Shown here in pieces: positions 1 to 8,405 of a stretch of 64,000 nt of DNA. Under the pieces are notes generated by a model. It did not search any database and was not told the DNA's origin. It saw only the letters and a list, made by a program, of their open reading frames with translations. This DNA comes from CBDATA01 sp965202845 (lineage in GTDB: Bacteria; Acidobacteriota; Vicinamibacteria; Marinacidobacterales; Marinacidobacteraceae): the NCBI GenBank assembly GCA_965202845.1, contig OZ241856.1, positions 310,001-374,000 of the forward strand, in the 5' to 3' direction. The number at the start of each line of letters is the position of its first letter. Position 1 is the stretch's first letter. A program made the translations under genes and the position numbers.

Positions 1-654
1 TCCCGGCTGCCATCCACGTCCAGAACCGCCCCTTCCAGTCCACGTACCCCTGTACCGCCCTGGATTTCGTCCAGTGTTTCTCGGCCTTCGTCAACAACTC
101 GGTCAACCCCTCCGCGTCTTTCCCGTTCCCCGACGACCACTCGCTCGCCTCCCCGGACGCCCCACCGTTCGGATTTGGAGTTCAAGAGGCCGGTGGTGGG
201 GAGAGGGAGAACCCTGTCGGTTGAAGAAATCCGATGGTGTTTGCGTGAGGACATTCGAATTCAACACTTTCGATCCCGAGCAAACAATTCGGCGAGGATT
301 GCCTACTTCAACATGGTCGTGAACGAGTACAACGAAAGATGCAGGAATCGGCAAGAGCCCGGTGACAGGGCGCGCGCACGAAACGACATCACTCGCTTTC
401 GCTCGCAGATCATCGCCGGATTGCGTCCACCCTGGGGGCCAGACCGAGACCGTCCTCCCGTGCGGAGTCCTCTGAATAGATCGAATTCGCCAGATACTGC
501 TCGCTCAACACCTAATGCAATTCGTTTTTCGACATCCAACACGCCCCGTTTTTCAGACTTGGTGTTCACAAGGCCACCAGCGGGATTGGGCCTGATCTTC
601 TCGGTTGAGGAAGTTCGTTGGTGTTTGCGCGAGGATATTCGAATCGAAATTTTT
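1..654 (+). pseudogene. 5' part of an IS-interrupted repeat protein (open at window edge)
   Basis: The reading frame is open from the first base of the window and is cut at 654 by an insertion sequence. The first roughly 55 residues are a Ser/Thr/Pro/Arg-rich low-complexity stretch. A repeated module of about 90 residues follows. It begins near residue 60 with EFKRPVVGRGR and SVEEIRWCLREDIRI, contains YNERCRNR, and ends with IIAGLRPPW. After a Ser/Pro-rich linker the second module starts (FTRPPAGLGLIFSVEEVRW) and is broken by the IS. Joining 654 to 2131 restores one continuous frame (EDIRIEIF, then RPQATTPERSRRF). The core (IRWCLREDIRIE, about 30 residues, YNxRC) resembles a short C-terminal motif I recall from proteobacterial proteins of unknown function; that resemblance is unverified. 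The true start lies outside the window. Confidence 0.7.
647..654. repeat. Left target-site duplication of the IS
   Basis: The 8-bp sequence AAATTTTT lies directly before the left IS end and is repeated exactly at 2123-2130 directly after the right end. An 8-bp duplication is characteristic of the ISL3 family. It fixes the element borders and indicates a transpositional, fairly recent insertion. Confidence 0.92.
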
Positions 655-689
655 GCCTCAATTGAGATTTGAGTGGGTAGAATGGAGAC

Positions 690-760
690 CGCCGGGATTC
701 CGGGTGTCAAGGGCGGGCTTGCACGGCGTAGCGAACCCTTGACTCACGGAATCCGGCGGG
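690..760 (+). repeat. Long imperfect hairpin in the IS leader
   Basis: The arms at about 690-713 and 736-760 are near-perfect inverted complements (GCCGGGATTCCGGGTGTCAA against TTGACTCACGGAATCCGGC) around a loop of about 22 nt. It lies between the left IS end and the transposase start. A leader hairpin of this kind commonly limits transposase expression when the IS lands behind an active promoter; that role is inferred here. Confidence 0.6.
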
Positions 761-772
761 CACGCTCGAAAA

Positions 773-853
773 AGGGTCGAAAGCGGGAAGCCGCAACCGT
801 CCCCAGCCAGCGTCGCCACACACCAATGGAACACTTTTCCCGCTTTCGACCCT
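773..853 (+). repeat. Perfect 16-bp inverted repeat in the IS leader
   Basis: AGGGTCGAAAGCGGGA at 773-788 is exactly complementary to 838-853. The right arm ends 20 bp before the transposase GTG, next to its AAGGAG ribosome-binding site. With the hairpin at 690-760 it makes a two-stem leader. It may sequester transcripts that enter from outside the IS; this is inference. Confidence 0.6.
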
Positions 854-873
854 GAAAAAAAGGAGCGCATCCA

Positions 874-2115
874 GTGCTACACGAGCTTTTCGCCCAAGCC
901 CTCGGCATCCCGGACCCCTGGTTCGTCGAGAACGTGGAATTCGACAAGGACCAAGGAAAGCTGAGCATCCGCGTCGATTTCCGCAGGGGCGCCCGCTTCG
1001 CCCACCAGAACCACGACGGCCTCCATCCGGTCCACGACACCAAGACCAAGCGCTTCCGCCACCTCAACTTCTTCCAATTCGAGTGCGAACTGGTGGCGCG
1101 CGTCCCCCGGGTGCGCCTCCCCAACGGCAAGGTCGCGCTGGTCTCGCCGCCCTGGGCCGGCAAGCTCTCCGGGTTCTCCCTCCTCTTCGAAGCCTTGATT
1201 CTCGCCATGTGCCAGGACATGACCTTCGCCGCCGTCGCACGGCTCGCCGGACTCTCCCAGCACCAAACCCAGGCCATCTCCAACCGCTATGTGGAACTCG
1301 CCACCGAAACCGACGACCAAGCCGACGTCCGCGCCGTCGCCATCGACGAAACCTCCCGCGCGCGCGGCCACAACTACGTCACCGTCGTCGCAGACGCCCG
1401 AAAACGCCGGGTCATCTTCGTCGGAGAAGGCCGCGCCGCCGACTCCGTCGACCGATTCGCCCGAAGCCTCGAAGCCCACGGCGGAGACCCCGAAGCCGTC
1501 GAAGTCGCCTCCATCGACATGTCCCCCGCCTACATGAAGGGCGTCGCAGAGCATCTCCCCAACGCCCAGATCACCTTCGACAAATTCCACGTCATCGCTC
1601 ACGCATCCAAGGCCCTCGACCAGACCCGGCGCATCGAGCAGCGCGCCAACCCCCAACTCAAGGGCATGCGCTGGGCGCTCCTCAAAAATCCCGAACGACT
1701 CGGCCCCGAACAGCGCGCCCAACTCAACGCTCTCATCGCGCAGGCCCCCGGAAAGCGCACCGCCCGAGCCTGGATGTACCGCGAGCAACTCCGGAACATC
1801 CTCAACCGCAAGCAGGTCAACGTCGTCAGAGCCATGCTCCGGCAGTGGTGCGCCAACGTGAACCGCTCCAAGGTCGAACCCATGAAAGCCGTCGCGCGGA
1901 TGATCCGCAAACATCTCGAGGGCATCGTCGCGTGGGCCCGAACCCGCCAGACCAACGGCTTCATCGAGGCGCTCAACGGCCTGTTTCAGGCGGCCAAGCG
2001 GAAAGCCAGAGGCTACGGAACCTTCCAGACCATCCGCACCGTGTTCTTCCTCATCGCCGGAAAACTGGACTTCTCCAAGCTCAACCCTCATGTCGCGTAC
2101 CCACTCGGTATTTGA
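874..2115 (+). CDS. ISL3-family DDE transposase
   Basis: A 413-residue DDE transposase that fills the IS. The acidic triad can be read in VRAVAIDETSRARG (first Asp), ASIDMSPAYMKG (second Asp) and QTNGFIEALNGLFQAAK (Glu), with the ISL3-typical FDKFHVIAHASKALD segment between the last two. The N-terminal part contains a helix-turn-helix-like region (MTFAAVARLAGLSQHQTQAISNR split over residues 110-132). The GTG start at 874 is preceded by AAGGAG at proper distance. Length is normal for the family and no frameshift is visible, so the enzyme looks functional. It catalyses cut-and-paste movement of this element only. Confidence 0.93.
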   Translation: MLHELFAQALGIPDPWFVENVEFDKDQGKLSIRVDFRRGARFAHQNHDGLHPVHDTKTKRFRHLNFFQFECELVARVPRVRLPNGKVALVSPPWAGKLSGFSLLFEALILAMCQDMTFAAVARLAGLSQHQTQAISNRYVELATETDDQADVRAVAIDETSRARGHNYVTVVADARKRRVIFVGEGRAADSVDRFARSLEAHGGDPEAVEVASIDMSPAYMKGVAEHLPNAQITFDKFHVIAHASKALDQTRRIEQRANPQLKGMRWALLKNPERLGPEQRAQLNALIAQAPGKRTARAWMYREQLRNILNRKQVNVVRAMLRQWCANVNRSKVEPMKAVARMIRKHLEGIVAWARTRQTNGFIEALNGLFQAAKRKARGYGTFQTIRTVFFLIAGKLDFSKLNPHVAYPLGI

Positions 2116-2122
2116 AAGAGCC

Positions 2123-2130
2123 AAATTTTT
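2123..2130. repeat. Right target-site duplication of the IS
   Basis: AAATTTTT is identical to 647-654 and directly abuts the right inverted repeat. Confidence 0.92.
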
Positions 2131-2679
2131 AGACCGCAAGCAACCACTCCAGAACGAAGTCGTCGTTTCTACGAGATCGAGTACGATTACACTAAAAGAT
2201 GCGGGAACAGAATCTCTCCGGAGGGCTTGATGCTTGCGCAGCGAGACATCGATCTTTTCCGATCTGAGATCGTTGCTGGGTTGCGTCCACCTTGGGTTGC
2301 GTCCTCTGTTTCGCCGACTCCCTCCACGCGCAGATTTGTTTCTCCAAATGGATCGAGTTCATCAGTTTCCATTCAGTCCTCTCCCCGTTCAACTCGCCTT
2401 TTAGGCTTGGCATTTACAAAGCCGCATGTTGGGATTGACAGGAATTTCTCGATTGAAGAAATCCGTTGGTGTTTGCGTGAGAAAATTCATATCGAAACGT
2501 TGAAACCCCTCGTGACCACGGATGCTCAAAAGAAGTTCTTTGACGCTATCGTATCCAATTACAAGAACCTCCGGTGCACGAACATGCGAGTAGATAGCCA
2601 GAGAGTGTTGTCACGGGCCAAGGCGGAAGTGGATCGAGCGAAAGTGCGGATTATCGCGGAATTGCGGCCGCCGTGGTAG
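2131..2679 (+). pseudogene. 3' part of the IS-interrupted repeat protein
   Basis: This continues the frame cut at 654. It completes module 2 (RPQATTPERSRRFYEIEYDY, TKRCGNR, FRSEIVAGLRPPW), then a Ser-rich linker, then a full module 3 that ends the protein (FTKPHVGIDRNFSIEEIRW ... IIAELRPPW, stop at 2677-2679). Each module carries one Cys in WCLRE and one near the YNxRC position. An internal ATG at 2230 could give a 149-residue protein holding the end of module 2 and all of module 3, so a C-terminal fragment may still be made. No signal peptide can be judged because the original N-terminus is outside the window. Function unknown. Confidence 0.7.
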
Positions 2680-2708
2680 GACTCGCGTTCTGGCGGGTTT
2701 GAGCCCGG

Positions 2709-2852
2709 CGCCGGGATCGATTCGAGGCGTCTGCCATTCCGGGCGGCGAGATCCAAGCTGCGCGGCTGGTCGCAGCGAATGACGCCGATAGTCCGTGTGC
2801 CGGCGCCGCCCCTCCCCGACCCGGAAGTGATCGTCAAGCCGCCCCGCCGCAT
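2709..2852 (-). pseudogene. Remnant of a ChpB/MazF-family toxin
   Basis: Directly after the antitoxin stop codon (TAA at 2853-2855) an ATG opens with MRRG, the usual first residues of ChpB/PemK-type toxins, but then jumps to their C-terminal part: GAGTRTIGVIRCDQPR followed by LDLAARNGRRLESIP. The stretch in between, which should hold the N-terminal beta strands and most of the RNase active site (about 45 codons in relatives), is absent. After ESIPAP the frame has no family resemblance and runs into sequence antisense to the repeat protein. The toxin is therefore internally deleted and 3'-truncated and cannot be a working mRNA interferase. Confidence 0.72.
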
Positions 2853-3110
2853 TTACAGCAGCTCATTGCCGACGGGCTGGCCTGCAAGCCAGGCGCGGTC
2901 TTCCTCGCTGTCGGGGGCTGCCTCGTCGCACTGCGCCAGAAGTTCGTCCAGCGAGTAGCTCGGGCGCATCCTGGGCGCAACGACCAGACGTCCGTCCTCA
3001 ATGCCGATTCGCACCTTGGCGCCAGCTCGGAGATCCAAAAGGTCCAGCAGCGCCGAAGGAACCGCCAGCATGACGGACCCGCCAACTTTGCGCAGATTTG
3101 TGGTGTGCAA
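2853..3110 (-). CDS. AbrB/MazE-like antitoxin (ChpR type), orphan
   Basis: An 85-residue protein with a SpoVT/AbrB swapped-hairpin N-terminus (LRKVGGSVMLAVPSALLDLL, then AGAKVRIGIEDGRLVV) that binds operator DNA. An acidic C-terminal tail (SLDELLAQCDEAAPDSEEDR) would wrap the toxin. The order antitoxin then toxin, abutting, is that of chpBIK/mazEF operons. The downstream toxin survives only as a remnant (2709-2852), so this antitoxin is now solitary. It may persist as a repressor or as protection against related toxins elsewhere in the genome; that is inference. It is divergent from the Fic gene at 3151. Confidence 0.87.
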   Translation of the reverse strand: MHTTNLRKVGGSVMLAVPSALLDLLDLRAGAKVRIGIEDGRLVVAPRMRPSYSLDELLAQCDEAAPDSEEDRAWLAGQPVGNELL

Positions 3111-3150
3111 GCCGGCGATTCTACCGTCGGGGCGCGTCTACACTTCGGGG

Positions 3151-4155
3151 ATGCCCGAACCTTCCGGTCCCAAGCCGGTCGGCGCCGTCTGGCGCCCGGT
3201 GGCCGACCTGCCGCCCGAAGCCGCGACCTGGGGTCTGTCCGCGTACCGGGAGGTGGTCGCCCGGTGGCGCGACGCCCGGGCGCGCCTCGAGGACCGGAAG
3301 GTCGATCGCACGCTCATGGACATCTGGCTGCGCGAGCGGCGTCGCGGGTTCGCCATCGAAACCGGTCAGATCGAGGGTCTCTACCACCTGCGGCGCGGGG
3401 TTACCGAGCAACTCCTCACCGAGGGATTCGAGGGGGTCCGGGGGGCGCACAGCATCACCGGCGAGCTCGCCGACGAGACCCTGCGCGGACTTTTGGAGGA
3501 CCAGCAGGAGACGCTGGAGGCGGTGTTCGACATGGCGGCGGGGCGCCGGCTGCTGGGGCACCACGTCTTCAAGACGCTCCACCAGATGCTGGTGCGGCAT
3601 CAGGACACCGCGGTGGGGATCGAAGGACTCACCGGGCGGCGCATCCAGATTCCGCTGCGGAAGGGGGACTACAAGGTGCGCCCCAACAACCCGCGCCGTG
3701 CGGACGGGTTCGTCCACGAGTACTGCCCGCCGGAGCAGGTGCGTTCGGAGCTGGATCGGCTGCTGGAGTTCCACCGCGGGCACGCGGACATGAATCTGCC
3801 GACCGAGGTGGAGGCGGCGTGGCTCCACCACGAGTTTGTGCGGGTCCACCCGTTCCAGGACGGGAACGGGCGGATGTCGCGGCTGCTGATGGCGTATGTG
3901 TTCGCGCGGAACGGCGAGTTCCCTCCGGTCATCACCGCCGCCGGGAAGCGGGATTACATTGATGTTCTGGAAGTCGCCGATGCTGGGGACCTGCGTCCTT
4001 TCGCCGATTACCTGGCCGACCTTGCCACGACGTCCACGCGCCGAGCGGCGGATCTCGCCGAGCGAATCCTGGGTGGGCGCAACCGGATGCGGCACGCCAA
4101 CGGCGGGGTGACGGCGAACGGGACGTACTACCCGCCGCCTCCGGACCCCGAATAA
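3151..4155 (+). CDS. Fic family protein, autoinhibited class
   Basis: A 334-residue Fic-domain protein, predicted to transfer AMP (or a related nucleotide moiety) to a target hydroxyl. The core motif HPFQDGNGRMSR lies near residues 231-243, with catalytic His, the DGNGR anion-binding loop and final Arg all present. The N-terminal helix holds TGQIEG near residue 69, matching the inhibitory [S/T]xxxE[G/N] motif of class II Fic proteins, so it should be self-inhibited. The ATG at 3151 fits the family N-terminus; an in-frame extension to 3001 would overlap the divergent antitoxin gene. No partner gene is adjacent. A second, different Fic gene lies at 16947-18113. The target is unknown. Confidence 0.88.
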   Translation: MPEPSGPKPVGAVWRPVADLPPEAATWGLSAYREVVARWRDARARLEDRKVDRTLMDIWLRERRRGFAIETGQIEGLYHLRRGVTEQLLTEGFEGVRGAHSITGELADETLRGLLEDQQETLEAVFDMAAGRRLLGHHVFKTLHQMLVRHQDTAVGIEGLTGRRIQIPLRKGDYKVRPNNPRRADGFVHEYCPPEQVRSELDRLLEFHRGHADMNLPTEVEAAWLHHEFVRVHPFQDGNGRMSRLLMAYVFARNGEFPPVITAAGKRDYIDVLEVADAGDLRPFADYLADLATTSTRRAADLAERILGGRNRMRHANGGVTANGTYYPPPPDPE

Positions 4156-4268
4156 GCCGCCGCTCGCAGCGACGGCCGTGCCGCCACATCCGATTCTTTG
4201 TATCGGATTCAGCGCGCCTCCCGCGCAACCCGCTCCGAGAATCCGTCTCTCTTCCCGTCCCGCATCCC

Positions 4269-6269
4269 CTACGGCGCGGTGCGGTACTTATCGAACCAGG
4301 CCACGATGTTGGCGACCTTGGCGATCAGCTGGCTGGGGCGGCGGCTCATGTCGTGCGAGGCGCCCGGCAGCCGGATCACCGCGGTGTCGATGCCCCGGAA
4401 CTTGAGCGCGTGGTACAGCTGGTACGACTCGGAGAGCGGGGTGCGCAGGTCCTCTTCGCCGGTGATGATCATCGTCGGGGTGGTCACCTGGCCGGCCAGC
4501 GAGAGCGGCGAGAACTTCCAGTAGGGCTCCGGGTTCTCCCACGGAAGGCCCTCGTAGCGGCTGAAGTAGTAGCCGTACCAGTTGTCGGCGGTGAGAGTCT
4601 TGCTGATCCAGTTGACCACCGGTTTCTGGGAGACGGCGGCGCGGAAGCGGTCGGTCTTGCCGACGATCCAGGCGGTCATGATCCCGCCGGCGCTGCCGCC
4701 GGTCACGAAGAGGTTGTCCTCGTCCACATAGCCCCGGGCGATCACCGCGTCGACCCCGGACATGAGATCGTCGTAGTCGTTGCCTGGATAGTTGCGGTAG
4801 AGCAGATCGCCGAACTCCTCGCCGTAGCTGGTGCTGCCCCGGGGGTTCGCGTAGAGGACGACGTAGCCGGCGGCCGCCATGAGCTGCATCTCGGCGGAAA
4901 AGCGGTCTCCGTAATTCGAGATCGGCCCGCCGTGGATTTCGAGGATGAGCGGATACCGGCGCTCCGGATCGAACCCCGGCGGCTTGACGATCCAGCCATG
5001 CACCGGGCGTCCGTCGAACGAGGAGTCCCACCAGATCTCCTCCACTTCGCCCAGGGTCCGCTGTCCCAGCAGATCCTCGTTGAGCGCGGTGAGCGGGCGC
5101 GTCTCCGCTTCGGGAGCGCCGATCGCAAGTTCGCCCGGCATGTCGGGGCGGCTCCGGTTGAGCGCGAAGGCGCCGGTGTCCGCCACCGAAAACGATCCGC
5201 CGCCGTAGGGACGCCCATACGAGGCGCCGCCGAGATCCTGGGCGAGGATAGCCACCTCGCCGTCGAGGGTGGTGAAGGCGACCCGGGAATTCCCCTCGTC
5301 GTCGTACTGGAAGTAGATGCGGTGGCCGTCCGCCGCCCACACCGGATTCGAGACGCTTCGATCCAGGTCGGCGGTGAGGACCCGATGGCCGCCGCCGTCG
5401 ATGTCCATCACCTGGAGCCGGCTCACCTGATAGGTGCGGACCCGGTCCTCGTATCCGGTGAAGACGATCCGGGTTCCGTCGGGAGACACCGCCGGGCTGC
5501 GGTCCGGTCCCGGCCGGTCGGTCAGCGCCCGAATCTCCCCGCCGTCGATCGGGGCGATGTAGATCTCCGAATTGCGGTAGTCCGTCACCCAGTCGGGGTT
5601 GCGGTTCGAGGAGAACACCAGGTGGCGGCCGTCCGGAGTCCAGGCCGCCGCGCTCGAGTGCTGGAAGTCGCCGTCGGTGACCTGGGTCGGCGTGCCCCCC
5701 TCCACCGGAAGCGTGAAGAGGTGGCTGTAGCCGAAGTCGAGGTAGCCCACCCCGTCCTGACGGCTGCGGAAGCGATCCTCCATGATCGGCGGGGCGGCCC
5801 ATTCGGCGCCGGGAGGCGGCTTCGGGGGCGCGGCCAGTTGCGGCGCCGGATGGGGAACCAGCATGTTGAAGGCCAGGTGGCGGCCGTCCGGCGACCAGCG
5901 GATGTTCCGCGGCGATTCCAGCAGCTGGGTGAGGGTGGCGGTCTCGCCGGTGTCCATCCAGCGAAGCTGAATCTGGCCGTCGGCGGTGTAGGCGAGCCGG
6001 GTTCCGTCGGGAGACCAGCGGGGGGACGAACCCGCGCCCAGGCGGCGATGCCCGGCGCCGTCCGCGTCCACGATCCAGAGTTCGGAACGCCGGCGGTCGC
6101 GCATGATGTCCATCGAAGCGCGGACGTAGACCACCTGGCTTCCGTCCGGGGCGATCTGCGGGTCGGTCGCGAATTCGAGCTGGAAGACGTCCATCGGCTG
6201 GAACGGCTGCTCTTCGGCGGTGGCGGCGGGAAAAACGAATGCGAGTGCGAGAACGAGGATTCCGGGCAT
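4269..6269 (-). CDS. S9 family (prolyl oligopeptidase-type) secreted peptidase
   Basis: A 666-residue exopeptidase/oligopeptidase of the S9C type. A signal peptide (ILVLALAFVFPAATAEEQ) directs it to the periplasm. Residues 25-380 form a beta-propeller of TolB/WD40-like blades with repeated SPDG motifs (IAPDGSQVVYV, SPDGTRLAYT, SPDGTRIVFTG). The C-terminal 250 residues are the alpha/beta hydrolase: nucleophile in TGGSAGGIMTAW near residue 525, Asp in TGEEDLRTPL near 605, His in GASHDMSRR near 638. All catalytic residues are present. It probably cleaves peptides for nutrition together with the M28 enzyme at 11690. It is convergent with the Fic gene; the 113-bp gap shows no clear terminator. Confidence 0.92.
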   Translation of the reverse strand: MPGILVLALAFVFPAATAEEQPFQPMDVFQLEFATDPQIAPDGSQVVYVRASMDIMRDRRRSELWIVDADGAGHRRLGAGSSPRWSPDGTRLAYTADGQIQLRWMDTGETATLTQLLESPRNIRWSPDGRHLAFNMLVPHPAPQLAAPPKPPPGAEWAAPPIMEDRFRSRQDGVGYLDFGYSHLFTLPVEGGTPTQVTDGDFQHSSAAAWTPDGRHLVFSSNRNPDWVTDYRNSEIYIAPIDGGEIRALTDRPGPDRSPAVSPDGTRIVFTGYEDRVRTYQVSRLQVMDIDGGGHRVLTADLDRSVSNPVWAADGHRIYFQYDDEGNSRVAFTTLDGEVAILAQDLGGASYGRPYGGGSFSVADTGAFALNRSRPDMPGELAIGAPEAETRPLTALNEDLLGQRTLGEVEEIWWDSSFDGRPVHGWIVKPPGFDPERRYPLILEIHGGPISNYGDRFSAEMQLMAAAGYVVLYANPRGSTSYGEEFGDLLYRNYPGNDYDDLMSGVDAVIARGYVDEDNLFVTGGSAGGIMTAWIVGKTDRFRAAVSQKPVVNWISKTLTADNWYGYYFSRYEGLPWENPEPYWKFSPLSLAGQVTTPTMIITGEEDLRTPLSESYQLYHALKFRGIDTAVIRLPGASHDMSRRPSQLIAKVANIVAWFDKYRTAP

Positions 6270-6316
6270 GGGGCGAATCTTCGCACGCTCCCGCGCCCGA
6301 TAGAATTCCCCGCCCC

Positions 6317-7738
6317 GTGATCCGACTTCCCGTCCTGCGCTGGGGCAAGCCCTACGAGAGCCTGGAGACGCAGACCGTCTCCCACTTCCTGACCGGCGCC
6401 CCGATCGCCCGGGTGGATCAGGCGACCGCCGGCATGGTGAAGCGCGACCTCCGGCGCGCCGGCCGGGCCCGGGCGGCGCTGCGGGAGATTCCGATCCGGG
6501 AGCTGCTGGACCGGATCGGGAAGGCGGCCCGCCTCTACATGGAGGCGGAATTGCCGCTGGGCGACGGGACCCAGACCCCGGAGGAGTTCGCGCGGGCGCA
6601 GTCGGCCAGCACCGGGCTGCCGGAGTCCATGTGCCGGGCCAACATGGAGAAGAACCGGTTCGTCCTCGAACGGATGGACCAGGTGCTGGACGCGCTCACC
6701 CGGGGGCTGGACCTGGACATCCTCGCGGCCGGGCACGGGGTGGAGGAGCGGGGCGTTCCGATCTCCTTCCAGGCGCAGACGCCGGCGCTGGCGTGCGTTC
6801 TGCCCTCCAACTCGCCGGGAGTCCACACGCTCTGGCTGCCGGTGCTCCCGCTCCAGATCGGGCTGGTCCTGAAACCGGGCCCCGAGGAGCCCTGGACGCC
6901 GTACCGCCTGGCGGAGGCCTTCTTCCAGGCGGGCATCCCCCGGGAGGCGGTCGCGGTGTATCCGGGCGGCGCCGAGGTGGGGGCGGCGGTGGTCGAGGCG
7001 GCGCCGCGCACGCTGATCTTCGGCAGCCGGGCGACGGTGGAGCGGTATCGCGGCAATCCCTCGGTCCGGGTCCACGGTCCGGGGTTCTCCAAGATCCTGC
7101 TGGGCGACGACCAGGTCGACCGGTGGGAGGAGCATCTGGACGTCCTCCTCGAGAGCGTCTTCGGGAACAGCGGGCGCAGCTGCATTTCCTGCTCGGGCAT
7201 CTGGGCCTCGCGGCATGCCGACGCGATCGCGGCGGCGCTGGCCGAACGCCTGGCCCCGGTGGCGCCGCTTCCGCCGGACGACCCGGCGAGCGCGCTCGCC
7301 GCGTTCACCGTCCCCGGTGCGGCGGAGGCCATCGACCGGGACATCGACGAACGGGTCGACGGCGGCGGCGCGACCGATCGCACCGCGTCGCTCCGGGACG
7401 GCCCGCGCCTCGCCCGGGAGGGCAGGGCCGCGTGGCTCCGGCCCACGGTGATCGAGTGCGAAAGCCCGGACGCCCCGGCGGCGAACGTGGAGTACATGTT
7501 CCCCTTCGTCTCGGTGGTGCGCTGCCCGCAGGACGAGATGATCGACCGGATCGGGGATACCCTGGTGGCGACCGCGATCACCGAAGACCGGGCGTTCCGG
7601 GCGGAGCTGCTGGAGACCACATCCATCGACCGGCTGAACTTCGGCCCCATCCCGACCACCCGGCTCAACTGGCTCCAGCCGCACGAAGGCAACATCCTCG
7701 ACGTCCTCTATCGGGCGCGCGCCTTCCAGGCCGCCTGA
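6317..7738 (+). CDS. Aldehyde dehydrogenase family protein
   Basis: A 473-residue NAD(P)-dependent aldehyde dehydrogenase fold. The catalytic region reads GNSGRSCISCSGIWASR near residue 288, with Cys in the position of the GQxC nucleophile. The nucleotide-binding part contains LKPGPEEPWTPYRLAEAF. The usual EELFGP near the C-terminus is replaced by VEYMFPFVSVVRC, seen in divergent ALDH and acyl-reductase-like relatives, so the substrate cannot be named. The GTG start at 6317 follows a possible -10 (TAGAAT, 6301-6306) by 10 bp and gives an N-terminus close to family length. The stop is directly followed by the ABC ATPase ATG at 7740, so these are probably cotranscribed. Confidence 0.85.
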   Translation: MIRLPVLRWGKPYESLETQTVSHFLTGAPIARVDQATAGMVKRDLRRAGRARAALREIPIRELLDRIGKAARLYMEAELPLGDGTQTPEEFARAQSASTGLPESMCRANMEKNRFVLERMDQVLDALTRGLDLDILAAGHGVEERGVPISFQAQTPALACVLPSNSPGVHTLWLPVLPLQIGLVLKPGPEEPWTPYRLAEAFFQAGIPREAVAVYPGGAEVGAAVVEAAPRTLIFGSRATVERYRGNPSVRVHGPGFSKILLGDDQVDRWEEHLDVLLESVFGNSGRSCISCSGIWASRHADAIAAALAERLAPVAPLPPDDPASALAAFTVPGAAEAIDRDIDERVDGGGATDRTASLRDGPRLAREGRAAWLRPTVIECESPDAPAANVEYMFPFVSVVRCPQDEMIDRIGDTLVATAITEDRAFRAELLETTSIDRLNFGPIPTTRLNWLQPHEGNILDVLYRARAFQAA

Positions 7739-7739
7739 C

Positions 7740-8405
7740 ATGAGCCTCGAGGTCGCGGGGCTGATCAAGGAGTACCCGGCGCCCGGCGGCCTGCTCCGGG
7801 TCCTGGACGGCGTGGACCTCCGGCTCGCCGGCGGGGAGGCGGCGGCGATCACCGGAAGCTCCGGCTGCGGCAAGAGCACGCTGCTCTTCCTGCTGGGAGC
7901 GCTCGAGGATCCTTCGCTGGGCGAGGTGCGGCTGGACGGCGTCGACCCCCACGACCTGCCGCCCGACGAGCAGGCCCGCTTCCGGCGGGACCGGATCGGC
8001 TTCGTCTTCCAGGAGCACTGCCTGCTGCCCCAGTGCACCGCGCTTGAAAACGTGCTGGTTCCGACGCTGCCCGATCCGCGCCCGGACGACCGGGAGCGCG
8101 CCGCCCGGCTGCTGGAGCGGGTCGGACTGGCGGGCCGCCTCGAGCACCTTCCGGCGGCGCTTTCCGGCGGCGAGCGCCAGCGGGTCGCGGTGGCCCGGGC
8201 GCTGGTGCGGCGCCCCCGGTTGCTGCTCTGCGACGAACCCACCGGAAACCTGGACGGGGAATCCGCCGACGAGGTGGCGTCGCTGATTCTGGACGAGGGG
8301 CGGGAGTCGCGCATCGTCGCGCTGGCCACCCACGACCTCGATCTGGCGCGGCGCTTCCCGCGCCGGCTGCATCTTGCGGGCGGGCGGTTGCGGGAGGCCG
8401 CATGA
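7740..8405 (+). CDS. ABC transporter ATP-binding protein (LolD/MacB type)
   Basis: A 221-residue ATPase of the MacB/LolD/FtsE class. Walker A GSSGCGKST is near residue 39, the Q-loop reads GFVFQEH, the signature LSGGERQRVAVARAL is near 141, Walker B LLLCDEPTGNLDG near 161, and the switch His is in LATHDLDLA. The gene overlaps the permease start (ATGA at 8402-8405), a typical translationally coupled ATPase-permease pair. The class drives export or lipoprotein extraction from the inner membrane without a substrate tunnel. Confidence 0.93.
   Translation: MSLEVAGLIKEYPAPGGLLRVLDGVDLRLAGGEAAAITGSSGCGKSTLLFLLGALEDPSLGEVRLDGVDPHDLPPDEQARFRRDRIGFVFQEHCLLPQCTALENVLVPTLPDPRPDDRERAARLLERVGLAGRLEHLPAALSGGERQRVAVARALVRRPRLLLCDEPTGNLDGESADEVASLILDEGRESRIVALATHDLDLARRFPRRLHLAGGRLREAA

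Larger units (their letters stand above)
655..2122 (+). mobile_element. Complete ISL3-family insertion sequence (1468 bp)
   Basis: The element is delimited by 8-bp direct repeats (647-654 and 2123-2130). Its imperfect terminal inverted repeats start GCCTC at the left and GGCTC (reverse strand) at the right, and share GAGTGGGTA about 16 bp inside each end. It carries one transposase gene and a 219-bp leader containing two strong inverted repeats. Length, ends, target duplication and transposase all agree with ISL3. Removing it exactly restores the reading frame of the host repeat protein. The intact transposase suggests the element may still be active. Confidence 0.93.

Noticed and set aside
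877..2139. Long minus-strand frame of about 420 codons over the transposase
   Set aside because: Composition-driven antisense frame in high-GC DNA; the plus-strand transposase has all catalytic residues and the IS context.
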